The notes under the pieces are model-generated. The model saw nothing but the letters and a program-made list of their open reading frames with translations. It was not told the origin of the DNA and searched no databases. Made by a program: the position numbers and the translations under genes. From NCBI RefSeq assembly GCF_007559435.1, contig NZ_VMBP01000001.1:869406-933405 (forward strand): a stretch of DNA of 64,000 nucleotides. Direction: 5' to 3'. Position 1 is the first letter of the stretch. The number at the start of each line of letters is the position of its first letter. The DNA comes from Ancylobacter moscoviensis (GTDB lineage: Bacteria > Pseudomonadota > Alphaproteobacteria > Rhizobiales > Xanthobacteraceae). This document shows positions 10,310-18,847 of this stretch, piece by piece.

Positions 10310-11761
10310 ATGGATGTCAGCGAGCTTTACGAGACGAGCGACGCCGTCGCTCTGGCCGATCATGTGCGGCGCGGGGAGGTGCATCCGGCGGAGCTGCTGG
10401 ACGAGGCGCTGCGGCGCGTCGAGGCCCTCAATCCACGGCTGAACGCCGTGGTGATGATGCGCGAGGGCGTAGCCCGCCGCATGATCGAGGAAGGGCTGCC
10501 GGACGGCCCGCTCAAGGGTGTGCCCTTCCTGCTCAAGGATCTCGGCGCCGAGGCCATCGATTTTCCGGGCAATAACGGCTCGCGGCTCTTCGCCGAGACG
10601 CGATACGGCAAGGATTCGTCGATCTATGCGCGCCTGCGCGCCGCCGGGCTCGTCACCTTCGGGCGGACCACCTCGCCGGAAGGCGGCGTCGGGCCGACGA
10701 CGGAAGCGGCCGTCTATGGCGGGCCGACGCGCAACCCGTGGAATCTGGAGCATACGCCGGGCGGCTCCTCGGGTGGTGCCGCCGCGGCGGTCGCCGCCGG
10801 CATCGTGCCGGTCGCCCACGGTTCGGATGGCGGCGGCTCCGTGCGCATTCCCGCCTCGAGCTGCGGTCTGTTCGGCTTCAAGGCCACGCGCGCCCGACTG
10901 CCGGACGGGCCCTATGTCGGCGAAGGCTGGGCCGGCATGGCGATCGACGGCTTCCTCACCCGGACGGTGCGCGACACGGCGGTACTGCTCGACGCGACGC
11001 AAGGTCCCGATCTCGGCGCGCCCTATGTGGCGCCGCCGCTGGAGGCCTCGTTCGGCGCGGCCCTCGCTCCCAGCGACCGCCGCCTGCGCGTTGCCTTCGT
11101 CACCACGACGCTGACGGGCGAGGCGATCCATCCCGAGTGCCGGAGCGCCGTGGAGGCGACCGCCCGGCTGCTGGAAGGCATGGGACACATCGTCGAGGAA
11201 AGGCTGCCGCGCGCGGACACCTCCGGCATGATGGCGGCGTGGACGAAGATCGTCGGCTGCGGCACGGCGCTCTCGGTGGAAAGCGCCGTGCGCCGCCGCG
11301 GCCGGCCGCTGGCGGACGACGAGATCGAAAGCGTCGCCCGGACCGCCATCGCCTATGCGCGGAGCATCAGCGGCGCCGACTATCTCGAAGCCATCAACAA
11401 GGTGCACGCCTATGGGCGGGAGATGGCGGCGTTCTTCGAGGAATGCGACGTGCTTCTGACGGCGACGCTGGCGGAGCCCCCGGCCAGGCTCGGCCGCTTC
11501 AACCATGTCGGCAAGGACTATGTCGATTACCGCATGGGGCCGGGCATGGTGTTCGCCTATTCGCCCTTCACCGCCGCTTTCAACGCTTCCGGCCAGCCGG
11601 CCGCCTCGCTGCCGCTGCATTGGACGGCGGACGGGCTGCCGGTCGGCGTTCACCTCGCCGCCGCCTATGGCCGCGACGAGCTGCTGCTCGGCCTGTGCGC
11701 GCGCCTGGAGGAGGCGGCGCCGTGGTTCCAGCGCCGCCCGCCGGTGAGCATGCCCCGCTGA
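10310..11761 (+). CDS. Amidase (amidase-signature family)
   Basis: A 483-residue amidohydrolase with the Ser-cisSer-Lys triad all visible: Lys76 in VPFLLKDL, the bridging serine Ser153 in [13 protein letters not shown], and nucleophile Ser177 in [11 protein letters not shown]. Members hydrolyse carboxylic amides to acid and ammonia in the cytoplasm; the sequence does not reveal which amide. The gene follows a terminated unit and has its own 135-base upstream region. It converges, with an 18-base gap, on an amidohydrolase of another superfamily. The C terminus has the usual [18 protein letters not shown] segment, so the protein is complete. Conventional annotation as glutamyl-tRNA amidotransferase subunit A is unlikely because no gatB/gatC genes are present. 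Confidence 0.9.
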   Translation: MDVSELYETSDAVALADHVRRGEVHPAELLDEALRRVEALNPRLNAVVMMREGVARRMIEEGLPDGPLKGVPFLLKDLGAEAIDFPGNNGSRLFAETRYGKDSSIYARLRAAGLVTFGRTTSPEGGVGPTTEAAVYGGPTRNPWNLEHTPGGSSGGAAAAVAAGIVPVAHGSDGGGSVRIPASSCGLFGFKATRARLPDGPYVGEGWAGMAIDGFLTRTVRDTAVLLDATQGPDLGAPYVAPPLEASFGAALAPSDRRLRVAFVTTTLTGEAIHPECRSAVEATARLLEGMGHIVEERLPRADTSGMMAAWTKIVGCGTALSVESAVRRRGRPLADDEIESVARTAIAYARSISGADYLEAINKVHAYGREMAAFFEECDVLLTATLAEPPARLGRFNHVGKDYVDYRMGPGMVFAYSPFTAAFNASGQPAASLPLHWTADGLPVGVHLAAAYGRDELLLGLCARLEEAAPWFQRRPPVSMPR

Positions 11762-11779
11762 GCGGGAGTGCAAGGTGTC

Positions 11780-13447
11780 CTAGGCGGCGCCGCGCTCATA
11801 GGTGAGCTGGCCGCCGCAGATCGTGGCGGCCACCTTCATGGCGTCGATCTCGCCCGGCTCCCGGGCCTCGATGTCGCCGGCGAGGATGACGACATCCGCC
11901 AGCGCGCCGCGTCGGAGCACGCCCTTGCGATCCTCGGTGAACTCGGTGAACGCACCGTCACGGGTGAAGCCGGCAATGGAATCGACGAGGTTCTGGCGCT
12001 CGTCGGGCGCGCCGTCGAACACCGGGCCGCGCATCATGGCGGTGCGGATGCCTAGCAGCGGGTCGAGCGGCGCCACCGGCCAGTCGCTGGCGAAGACCAG
12101 CCGCGCCCCGGTGTCGCGGATGGTCTGCCAGGGGTAGGCGAGCCGCATCCGCTCGCGCCCGACCATGGAGAGGATCGGCTCGGGCGGGTAGTAACCACCC
12201 GGCGCATGGGTCGGCTGCATCGAGGCGATCACCCCGAGCGCGGCGAAGCGGCCGAGATCGGCCGGCGCCAGCACCTCGATATGCTCGATGCGGTGGCGGC
12301 TGTCGCGGCGGCCATTGGCGCGCTGCGCCGCCTCGTAGCCGTTGAGCGTGCGGTTGACGGCGGCATCGCCGATGGCGTGGACGGCGATCTGGAAGCCCAG
12401 GCGGTCGATCTGCGTGCAGATGGCGTCGAACTCCTCCGGCTCGAAATAGGAGAAGCCGCGCACGCCTGGCGCCGTGTCGTAGTCCTCGAACATGTGGGCC
12501 GTGGTCGATTCGACCACCCCGTCCATGAAGATCTTCACGAAGTCGGCCCTCAGCCGGTCGGAGTTCCAGCGCCGGCGCATCTCCACCGCCTTCTCCAGCT
12601 CCGACAGGGCCATGCCCGGCGTGAAGCGGAACGGCACCCGGCCGCGCACGATCAATTCGCCCGCCCGCTCGATTTCGCCGAGCAGTTCGAGCTGGTAGAA
12701 ATTGCCGTCCATGTTGTGGAAGCTGGTGATGCCCAGCGAGGCACAATAGGCGAGCCCCTGCTTGATGATCGCCGTGTCGATGGCGCGCTGGGCGGCGGTG
12801 GGTGCGGTCTTCGGCTCGTGGCCGGCGAGGCCCAGCATCTCGCGTCCGCCGGTCGGGGTCAGGGCGGAGACCGGCGCCATCGCCTCGAATTCGCGCAGCT
12901 CGCCGGTGGCGAGGCCATCCTCGCCCATGACGATCTCGTTGCCCGGAGGCACGTCCCGGCCGCGCAGGATGCCGGCGGCCCGAAGCGCGGCCGTGTTCGC
13001 CCACATGGTGTGGTGATCGCTGGCGAACAGCGCCAGCGGCCGGTCGGGCAGAACGCGGTCGAGGAGCTGGCGGGTGATCGGCTCGTCATCGCCGAACATC
13101 GAATAGGCCGCCTGCTCGGCGATCAGCACCGTCGAAGCGTCCGAGGCGGCGCGCGCGCGGATCGCCGCGGCGATGCGGTCGAAGCCGGTGAAGCCGGCGA
13201 GCGACAGGCTGTCGAGCTGCGCACCACCGGTGAAGAGATGGATGTGGCTGTCGATGAAGCCGGGCAGGACGGAGGCGCCGCCGGCGTCGATGCGGCGGCT
13301 CGCCGAGGGGGCGGCCTCCGCCACCTCGGTACGGCTGCCGACTGCCAGAACGGTGCCGTCCTTCAAGGCGATCGCCTCGGCGAAAGGACGCTCCGGATCC
13401 ATCGTGAGGATGCGGGCGTTCTCGATGAGAAGGTCGGCACTCGGCAT
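11780..13447 (-). CDS. Amidohydrolase, YtcJ-like (amidohydrolase 3 family)
   Basis: A 555-residue metal-dependent hydrolase. The N-terminal beta sandwich (LLIENARILTMDPERPF) leads into the metal-binding HxH motif in PGFIDSHIHLF. Later metal and catalytic positions are visible in AVHAIGDAAVNRTL, RHRIEHIEV and the final FASDWPVAPLDPL aspartate. YtcJ-type enzymes act on amide, imine or ester bonds; N-substituted formamides are a described substrate class for relatives. The start ATG at 13447 is followed upstream by a palindromic site at 13458-13481. It is divergent from the polyamine-type ABC operon and could process an imported compound, which is inference from position only. Confidence 0.85.
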   Translation of the reverse strand: MPSADLLIENARILTMDPERPFAEAIALKDGTVLAVGSRTEVAEAAPSASRRIDAGGASVLPGFIDSHIHLFTGGAQLDSLSLAGFTGFDRIAAAIRARAASDASTVLIAEQAAYSMFGDDEPITRQLLDRVLPDRPLALFASDHHTMWANTAALRAAGILRGRDVPPGNEIVMGEDGLATGELREFEAMAPVSALTPTGGREMLGLAGHEPKTAPTAAQRAIDTAIIKQGLAYCASLGITSFHNMDGNFYQLELLGEIERAGELIVRGRVPFRFTPGMALSELEKAVEMRRRWNSDRLRADFVKIFMDGVVESTTAHMFEDYDTAPGVRGFSYFEPEEFDAICTQIDRLGFQIAVHAIGDAAVNRTLNGYEAAQRANGRRDSRHRIEHIEVLAPADLGRFAALGVIASMQPTHAPGGYYPPEPILSMVGRERMRLAYPWQTIRDTGARLVFASDWPVAPLDPLLGIRTAMMRGPVFDGAPDERQNLVDSIAGFTRDGAFTEFTEDRKGVLRRGALADVVILAGDIEAREPGEIDAMKVAATICGGQLTYERGAA

Positions 13448-13457
13448 GACGGCTCCT

Positions 13458-13481
13458 AAAATTTGGACTGTCCCAAAATTT
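13458..13481. promoter_or_regulatory. Palindromic operator-like site upstream of the amidohydrolase
   Basis: AAAATTTGGACTGTCCCAAAATTT contains the near-palindrome TTTGGAC-T-GTCCCAAA with flanking AAATTT on both sides (one extra base in the right arm). It begins 11 bases upstream of the amidohydrolase start codon, in the divergent region shared with the polyamine-type ABC operon. A repressor site is plausible; no local candidate regulator is certain, the AraC gene after the operon being the nearest. Confidence 0.4.
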
Positions 13482-13605
13482 GATCACATTCTTACCGAGG
13501 CGCCTTGTCGGAAGCTAACCCGTCACCTAGGCTGATCCAAATAATAATGCGAAGCACGGGACTTCCCCGTGTCTTCCAGAGGATGAAGACAGATCGGACG
13601 GGTGC

Positions 13606-14715
13606 ATGATGCCGGAGCCTGCCGCGGCACAGGATAAGCGCGTCGCCATCGAGGCAAGGGGTATCGTCAAGCAGTTCGGGGAAGGAGCAGGCGCGCTACG
13701 CGCGCTCGACGACGTTTCGGTCGCCATCCGCGAGAACGAGTTCTTCACGCTGCTCGGGCCGTCCGGCTGCGGCAAGACCACCCTGCTGCGCATGATCGCC
13801 GGGTTCGAATTCCCCACCGAGGGAGCGATCCTGCTCTACGGCGAGGACATCGCCGGCCTGCCGCCCTTCAAGCGGCCCATCAACACCGTGTTCCAGAGCT
13901 ACGCGCTCTTTCCCCATCTGACCGTCTGGGAGAACGTCGCCTTCGGCCTCGAAATGCTGGGGCGGCCCAGGGCGGAGATCGCCGCGCGCGTCGCCGAGAT
14001 GCTCAGGCTGGTGCGTCTGGAGGAGCTGGCGCGGCGGCGCACCGACCAGATCTCCGGAGGCCAGGCCCAGCGTGTCGCGCTCGCCCGGGCGCTGGCGCCC
14101 GCACCCAAGGTCCTGCTGCTCGACGAACCGCTCTCCGCGCTCGACTACAAGCTGCGCAAGGAGATGCAGATCGAGCTGAAGCGGATGCAGAGCGAGACCG
14201 GCATCACCTTCGTCTTCGTCACGCACGACCAGGAGGAAGCGCTCACCATGTCGGACCGCATCGCGGTGATGTCGAGGGGCCGGGTGCTGCAGATCGGCAC
14301 CCCCTGGGACATCTACGACAAGCCGGCAGACCGCTTCGTCGCCGACTTCATCGGCGAGACGAATTTCATTACCGCCTCCGTGCTGGGCGTCGAGCAGGGC
14401 GTCGCGACGGTGCGGCTTAGCTCGGGCGCCGAGATCCCGGCCACCATCGCCGAGGGGCTGGTCCCGAAAAGCGAGGCCACCATCGTCGTGCGGCCGGAGC
14501 ACGCGCGAGCGGTGCCGGCCGGCGGGCAGCTCACCGGCATCGTGGAGAACGTGGTCTATTTCGGCACCGACACGCATATCCACATCAAGCTCGCGGGCGG
14601 CGAGCTCTTCATGGTGCGCCAGCAGAACAGCCGGACGCAGTCCTGCGGCTTCGAGGTCGGCGACCGCGCCGGGATCGAGATCGCCCCGGACGCGGCGCAG
14701 ATCCTGAGGGACTGA
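13606..14715 (+). CDS. Polyamine-type ABC transporter ATP-binding protein (PotA/PotG-like)
   Basis: A 369-residue ATPase with Walker A GPSGCGKT at residues 51-58, [15 protein letters not shown] as signature, [12 protein letters not shown] as Walker B, and a C-terminal TOBE domain including IVVRPEHAR. The extended PotA-style C terminus and the [16 protein letters not shown]-loop fit the spermidine/putrescine group. It begins a four-gene operon whose other members are two permeases and a periplasmic protein of the same group. Two adjacent ATG codons (13606, 13609) are possible starts. The 158-base region upstream also serves the divergent amidohydrolase. Confidence 0.9.
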   Translation: MMPEPAAAQDKRVAIEARGIVKQFGEGAGALRALDDVSVAIRENEFFTLLGPSGCGKTTLLRMIAGFEFPTEGAILLYGEDIAGLPPFKRPINTVFQSYALFPHLTVWENVAFGLEMLGRPRAEIAARVAEMLRLVRLEELARRRTDQISGGQAQRVALARALAPAPKVLLLDEPLSALDYKLRKEMQIELKRMQSETGITFVFVTHDQEEALTMSDRIAVMSRGRVLQIGTPWDIYDKPADRFVADFIGETNFITASVLGVEQGVATVRLSSGAEIPATIAEGLVPKSEATIVVRPEHARAVPAGGQLTGIVENVVYFGTDTHIHIKLAGGELFMVRQQNSRTQSCGFEVGDRAGIEIAPDAAQILRD

Positions 14716-14717
14716 CC

Positions 14718-15641
14718 ATGGCGAGCGCCGGGGAGACGGCCAGGCAGGCGGAGCGGAAGCAGATACGCGGGCGCTGGCTGCTGTCGGCGCCGGCACTCGT
14801 CATCATCTTCGTCGCGGCCATCGGCCCGCTGTTCGTGATGCTCGCCTATTCCTTCATGGTGAAGGGCGACTATGGCGACGTGAAGCCGGGTCAGTATTCG
14901 CTGGACGGCTGGTTCTCGGTCTTCTTCCAGCGCGACATCTTCGACGACACGGTGACGTTCGCCGACGCGCATCTGTCGATCATCTGGCGCTCGCTCCGGC
15001 TGTCCGTGATCACCACCCTCGCGACGCTCGTGCTGGGGTTCCCCACTGCCTACTTCATCGCGACGAGGCCCCGCCACACGCGCGAGGTCTGGGTCTTCCT
15101 CGTCACCATCCCGTTCTGGACCAACCTGCTCATCCGCGCCTTCGCGATGCAGCAGGTCATCCGCAACGAGGGCATCCTCAACTCGCTGCTGCGCGCCACC
15201 GGCATCATCGATCAGCCCCTGCAGATCATGTACACCGACTGGGCCATCCTGTTCGGCATGGTCTATGTCTATCTGCCGCTGATGGTACTGCCGCTCTATG
15301 CCAGCATGGAGAAGCTGGATTTCCGGCTCGTCGAGGCAGGCTACGATCTCTATGCGAGCCGCCTTGCCGTGCTCCGGCGCATCATCATCCCGCTGGTGAA
15401 GCCGGGCATCGTCGCGGGCTCGATCCTCGTCTTCATTCCCTCGCTCGGCGCCTATGTCATTCCGCGCGTGCTCGGCGGCGGCAAGAACCTGATGCTCGGC
15501 AACCTCATCGAGCTGCAGTTCGGCGCCGGTCGCAACTGGCCGCTGGGAGCGGCGCTCTCCATCGCGCTGATGGCGATCGTGATGGTTGCGCTGCTGTTCT
15601 ACGTGCGCAACGCGGCGCGTTCGGGGGCGCAGCATGGCTAG
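14718..15641 (+). CDS. Polyamine-type ABC transporter permease (PotB/PotH-like)
   Basis: A 307-residue inner-membrane protein starting 2 bases after the ATPase stop. It has a cytoplasmic N terminus rich in charged residues, a first helix at about residues 20-40 (LLSAPALVIIFVAAIGPLFVML), and the coupling loop EAGYDLYASRLAVLRRIIIPLVKPG near residues 208-232. The PTAYFIATRPR segment is typical of PotB/PotH. It pairs with the next gene product, with which it overlaps by 8 bases. Confidence 0.9.
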   Translation: MASAGETARQAERKQIRGRWLLSAPALVIIFVAAIGPLFVMLAYSFMVKGDYGDVKPGQYSLDGWFSVFFQRDIFDDTVTFADAHLSIIWRSLRLSVITTLATLVLGFPTAYFIATRPRHTREVWVFLVTIPFWTNLLIRAFAMQQVIRNEGILNSLLRATGIIDQPLQIMYTDWAILFGMVYVYLPLMVLPLYASMEKLDFRLVEAGYDLYASRLAVLRRIIIPLVKPGIVAGSILVFIPSLGAYVIPRVLGGGKNLMLGNLIELQFGAGRNWPLGAALSIALMAIVMVALLFYVRNAARSGAQHG

Positions 15642-16440
15642 CCGGCCGCATTTCGACATCCGCCGCCAGCCGGGCTTCGTCGCCATCGCGCTGTTCACCT
15701 TCGCGGTGCTCTATCTGCCAATCGCCACGCTGGTCGCCTATGCCTTCAACGCCAGCGATTCCGTCACCGTCTGGGGCGGGCTGTCCCTGCGCTGGTTCGT
15801 CGAGGCGTCGCGCAACGCAGCGGTGCAGGACGCGGCATGGCGTTCCTTCGTCATCGCCACCAGCGCGGCCACGGTGGCCACCATCGCCGCGACCATGGCG
15901 GCCATCGCCACGACCCGCACGCCTCCCTATCGGGGGCTGGGCTTCAAATACGCCTTCATCAACCAGCCCCTGATGGTGCCCGAGATCGTCACCGCGGTGG
16001 CGCTGCTGATCGTGTTCTCGCGCATCAAGGTGTGGACCGGCTATTCCGGCCTCGGCTACCTGATCCTCGCCCATACGGCGTTCTGCATCCCCTTCGCCTA
16101 CCTGCCGATCCGGGCGCGGCTTGAGAGCATGGACTCGTCGCTGGAGCGCGCCGCCGCCGATCTCTACGCCACGCCCTGGAGGGCCTTCCGCCGGGTGACG
16201 CTGCCGCTGCTGCGCCCCGGCATCATCGCCGGCTTCATGCTGGCCTTCGTCATCTCGCTCGACGACGTGGTGATTACCGAATTCGTCAAATCCGGCGGGC
16301 AGGACACGCTGCCCACCTACATGTTGGGGCAGATCCGCCGCGAGGTGACGCCGGAGGTCAACGCCATCGCGACCGCGTTCCTCGCGCTTTCGGTGCTGCT
16401 CGTGACCGTGTTCTTCGTCATCAACCGCAAGAAGGCCTGA
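15634..16440 (+). CDS. Polyamine-type ABC transporter permease (PotC/PotI-like)
   Basis: A 268-residue permease. ATG at 15634 lies inside the end of the PotB-like gene (8-base overlap). It shows the conserved LPIATLVAYAFNAS region in the first helix, which in PotC/PotI proteins reads similarly, and the coupling loop ERAAADLYATPWRAFRRVTLPLL. The segment LAFVISLDDVVITEFV is strongly conserved in polyamine permeases. Together with the preceding genes it gives a complete membrane complex. Confidence 0.9.
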   Translation: MASRPHFDIRRQPGFVAIALFTFAVLYLPIATLVAYAFNASDSVTVWGGLSLRWFVEASRNAAVQDAAWRSFVIATSAATVATIAATMAAIATTRTPPYRGLGFKYAFINQPLMVPEIVTAVALLIVFSRIKVWTGYSGLGYLILAHTAFCIPFAYLPIRARLESMDSSLERAAADLYATPWRAFRRVTLPLLRPGIIAGFMLAFVISLDDVVITEFVKSGGQDTLPTYMLGQIRREVTPEVNAIATAFLALSVLLVTVFFVINRKKA

Positions 16441-16464
16441 GCCAATCATCAACGGAGTGGGACC

Positions 16465-17499
16465 ATGCACTGGAAGACCGCGGCCGCCGGAGCGGCCATC
16501 GCCCTCATGGGCTTCGTCGGCAGCGCCGCGGCGGAAGGCGCGCTCAACATCTACAACTGGGGCGACTACACGAATCCCGAGCTGATCAAGAAGTTCGAGG
16601 ACAAGTACAAGGTCAAGGTCACCGTCACCGACTACGATTCCAACGACACCGCGCTCGCCAAGGTGCGTGCCGGCGGGCACGGCTTCGACATCGTGGTGCC
16701 CTCGGCCAACTACATGCCGATCTGGATCAAGGAGGGCCTGCTGCTGGAAGCGCAGCCCGACCAGATGGAGAACTTCAAGAACGTCGACGAGCGCTGGGTG
16801 AACGTACCGTGGGACCCGGGCCGCCGCTATTCGGTGCCGTGGCAGTGGGGCGTGAGCGGCATCGGCGTCAACAAGAAGGTCTTTGGTGGCGACATCAACA
16901 CCTCGGCGATCTTCCTCGACCCGCCCAAGGAGCTGGTCGGCAAGATCAATGTCGAGCCGGAGATGAACGACGTCCTGTTCGCCACCATCAAATATTTCGG
17001 CGGCGACTGGTGCACCGCGGACCGGGAGGTGCTGAAGAAGGTGCGCGACAAGCTGCTCGAGGCCAAGCCGAAATGGCTCGCCATGGATTATTCCGTCACC
17101 GAGAAGCTGCCCTCCGGCGACTATGCCGGCGTCTATTACTGGAACGGCGCGATCATGCGCGCGCGGCTGAAGAATCCGGACATCGCCTTCGGCTATCCGA
17201 AGGAGGGCTATCCGGTCTTCATGGACAGCGTGACCATCCTCAAGGACGCGAAGAACGTCGAGAACGCCAAGCTGTTCATGAACTTCATCATGGAACCCGA
17301 GAACGCGGCGCTGATCTCGGCCTTCGCGAAATACGCCAACGGCGTCAAGGGCTCGGACCAGTTCCTGCCGGCGGAGATGAAGGGCGCTCCCGAGCTGGTG
17401 GTGCCGGCGCAGTATGAGAAGGCCGGCGAGTTCCTCGTCGCCTGCCCGCCGGACGTCGCCGAGCTCTATACCCGCATCTGGACCGACGTGAACAAGTGA
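16465..17499 (+). CDS. Polyamine-type ABC transporter periplasmic binding protein (PotD/PotF-like)
   Basis: A 344-residue secreted protein, 24 bases after the permease, with GGAG 10 bases upstream of its ATG. The signal peptide ends near AAA-EG. The mature start LNIYNWGDYTNPELIKKFE is the signature of PotD/PotF proteins, whose tryptophan and tyrosine contact the polyamine. VTVTDYDSNDTALAKVRAG and GFDIVVPSANYM also fit. A cysteine pair (Cys181 and Cys330 approximately) might form a disulfide. Ligand preference (putrescine, spermidine or a related amine) cannot be decided. A GC-rich hairpin follows the stop. Confidence 0.9.
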   Translation: MHWKTAAAGAAIALMGFVGSAAAEGALNIYNWGDYTNPELIKKFEDKYKVKVTVTDYDSNDTALAKVRAGGHGFDIVVPSANYMPIWIKEGLLLEAQPDQMENFKNVDERWVNVPWDPGRRYSVPWQWGVSGIGVNKKVFGGDINTSAIFLDPPKELVGKINVEPEMNDVLFATIKYFGGDWCTADREVLKKVRDKLLEAKPKWLAMDYSVTEKLPSGDYAGVYYWNGAIMRARLKNPDIAFGYPKEGYPVFMDSVTILKDAKNVENAKLFMNFIMEPENAALISAFAKYANGVKGSDQFLPAEMKGAPELVVPAQYEKAGEFLVACPPDVAELYTRIWTDVNK

Positions 17500-17505
17500 G
17501 GTGTC

Positions 17506-17535
17506 GGGAGGCCGGAGGCTATCTTCCGGTCTCCC
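17506..17535. terminator. Hairpin between convergent operon ends
   Basis: GGGAGGCCGGA and TCCGGTCTCCC form an 11-bp stem with one G-T wobble and an 8-base loop, 6 bases after the binding-protein stop and before the convergent AraC gene end. No T run follows on either strand, so the terminator role is likely but not secure. Confidence 0.5.
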
Positions 17536-17561
17536 AATACCGTGTCGCCTGCCGGTGGAGG

Positions 17562-18479
17562 TTAGCGCTCCTGCCGGCATTCGGAGGGCGTCATTCCCCA
17601 TGCCCGCCGCATCACCATGCCCATATGGCTATGGCTGGTGAAGCCGACCGCGCTGGCGACGACGTTGAGCGGCGTGTCGGTATTCACGATGAGGTCCCGC
17701 GCCTGCACGAGCCGGGATGAGATCACGTACTGGTAGGGCGACTGGCCGGTGGTCTGCCGGAAGGCCCGCGAGAAATGGCTGGGCGACAGGTTCGCGATCG
17801 CGGCGAGCTCCTCGAGCGTCAGCGTGCGGCCGATATGAGCCTGTATGAACTCGTTCACCTTCGACCACGCGGCGTAGGTCAGTCCGGCGCTCCGTATGCG
17901 TGGGGGCGCCTTCGACAGGGATGAGTAGTTGCGCAGCAGATGTGTTGCGAACAGCGTGACCAGCGCGTCGAGGGTCTCCTCGCAGCCCAGCTCGAAATTC
18001 TCCACCTCGCGGCGTATGCGCAGCGCCATCATGTGGGCCATGTCGTCCACGAAGCCGAGGCGCGGAGGGCGAAGCTCGAAGCTGTCCTTGTCGAATTCGA
18101 GGCCGGCGAGACGCGCGAGGCGGCTGGAATCGGCCGCGACCAGCACGTTCTGCTTCTCGGTCTTCCAGCGCGCGAAGATGTCGCTGTCGGCGGGAATGAT
18201 CTCCAGAGAGCCGACGGGGGCGAAGCCGGTGATCTTCCGGTCGCTGTTGAGGGCGATCTGGCGCCCGGGCTGGGGCGTCAGCAGGACCAGCGCCATATGC
18301 GCCGGCGCGGTGAACCGGATGGCGTTCGGCCCCGTGTGGGTGCGCGTCGCCGCCCCGCCGTCATGCTCGAATTTCGGACCCCATTCGTCGGGTATGCCGC
18401 CGAGAATCCGCTGAGGCCTGTGGACGGAGGGGGAGGCGGACGGAGCGGGCGGGGACGACGAGGGGAGTGTCGGCGGCAC
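17562..18479 (-). CDS. AraC-family transcriptional regulator
   Basis: About 305 residues. The C-terminal 100 residues are a textbook AraC DNA-binding domain with two helix-turn-helix units: LTLEELAAIANLSPSHFSRAFRQTTGQSPYQYV, then LIVNTDTPLNVVASAVGFTSHSHMGMVMRRAWGMTPSECR. The N-terminal part is a sensing domain with no recognisable ligand motif. The frame extends to a TTG at 18566, but that codon has no ribosome site, lies in a palindrome and would add a proline-rich tail. GTG at 18479 has AAGGG 8 bases before it and was chosen. The gene converges on the polyamine-type operon and may regulate it or itself. Confidence 0.82.
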   Translation of the reverse strand: MPPTLPSSSPPAPSASPSVHRPQRILGGIPDEWGPKFEHDGGAATRTHTGPNAIRFTAPAHMALVLLTPQPGRQIALNSDRKITGFAPVGSLEIIPADSDIFARWKTEKQNVLVAADSSRLARLAGLEFDKDSFELRPPRLGFVDDMAHMMALRIRREVENFELGCEETLDALVTLFATHLLRNYSSLSKAPPRIRSAGLTYAAWSKVNEFIQAHIGRTLTLEELAAIANLSPSHFSRAFRQTTGQSPYQYVISSRLVQARDLIVNTDTPLNVVASAVGFTSHSHMGMVMRRAWGMTPSECRQER

Positions 18480-18847
18480 GGCAGCGCCCTTCTGGAATGA
18501 CGGCGCCGGTGCGCCGATCGGCGGGTGAACGGGAATCGGTCTTGCAAGATATAAAATTCGTATCAAATTAGTACTAATTTATCAGTATCGATTTGAGCGC
18601 GGTCCTCGGCACGGCCGGCAACGGTTCCGGCGCCGGGACCGTTGCCGGTTCCAGGTGGCATGCCGTACCGGCGCCGCGTCACCATGCGCCGCGCCATGGA
18701 GCCGGGCCGCACGGAAGCATCCGGCATCGATTTCGAAGAAAAAGGCGTTCAGAACCCGAAGCTGTATTTGCCAGTTTTCAGAAACGCTGCCATGCAGTCG
18801 GGGTTGCCGGTCGCCATCGTCGGCGCCGGTCCCGACGTTCCGAGTGC
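18480..18847. other. Divergent intergenic region between araC-type gene and the HdeD-like gene
   Basis: No gene is supported here. The left third (about 18541-18595) is conspicuously AT-rich and holds promoter-like sequence and a 16-bp palindrome. The rest is ordinary GC-rich sequence without a visible motif. The long 5' extension of the reading frame of the next gene through this region has no start signals and lacks membrane-protein character. Confidence 0.5.
18565..18580. promoter_or_regulatory. Perfect 16-bp palindrome (candidate operator)
   Basis: AAATTAGTACTAATTT is identical to its reverse complement. It is 85 bases upstream of the chosen AraC-type start, within the AT-rich segment where that gene's promoter should be. 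A binding site for a dimeric regulator is the simplest reading. Confidence 0.45.

Noticed and set aside
10310-11761. Annotation of the amidase as GatA, glutamyl-tRNA amidotransferase subunit A
   Set aside because: The triad is shared by the whole family; no gatB or gatC is nearby and the neighbours are catabolic.
15505-17601. 698-codon open frame opposite the polyamine-type permease and binding-protein genes
   Set aside because: A composition effect of GC-rich coding DNA; its His/Arg/Asp-rich sequence has no domain, and the plus-strand genes are unambiguous.
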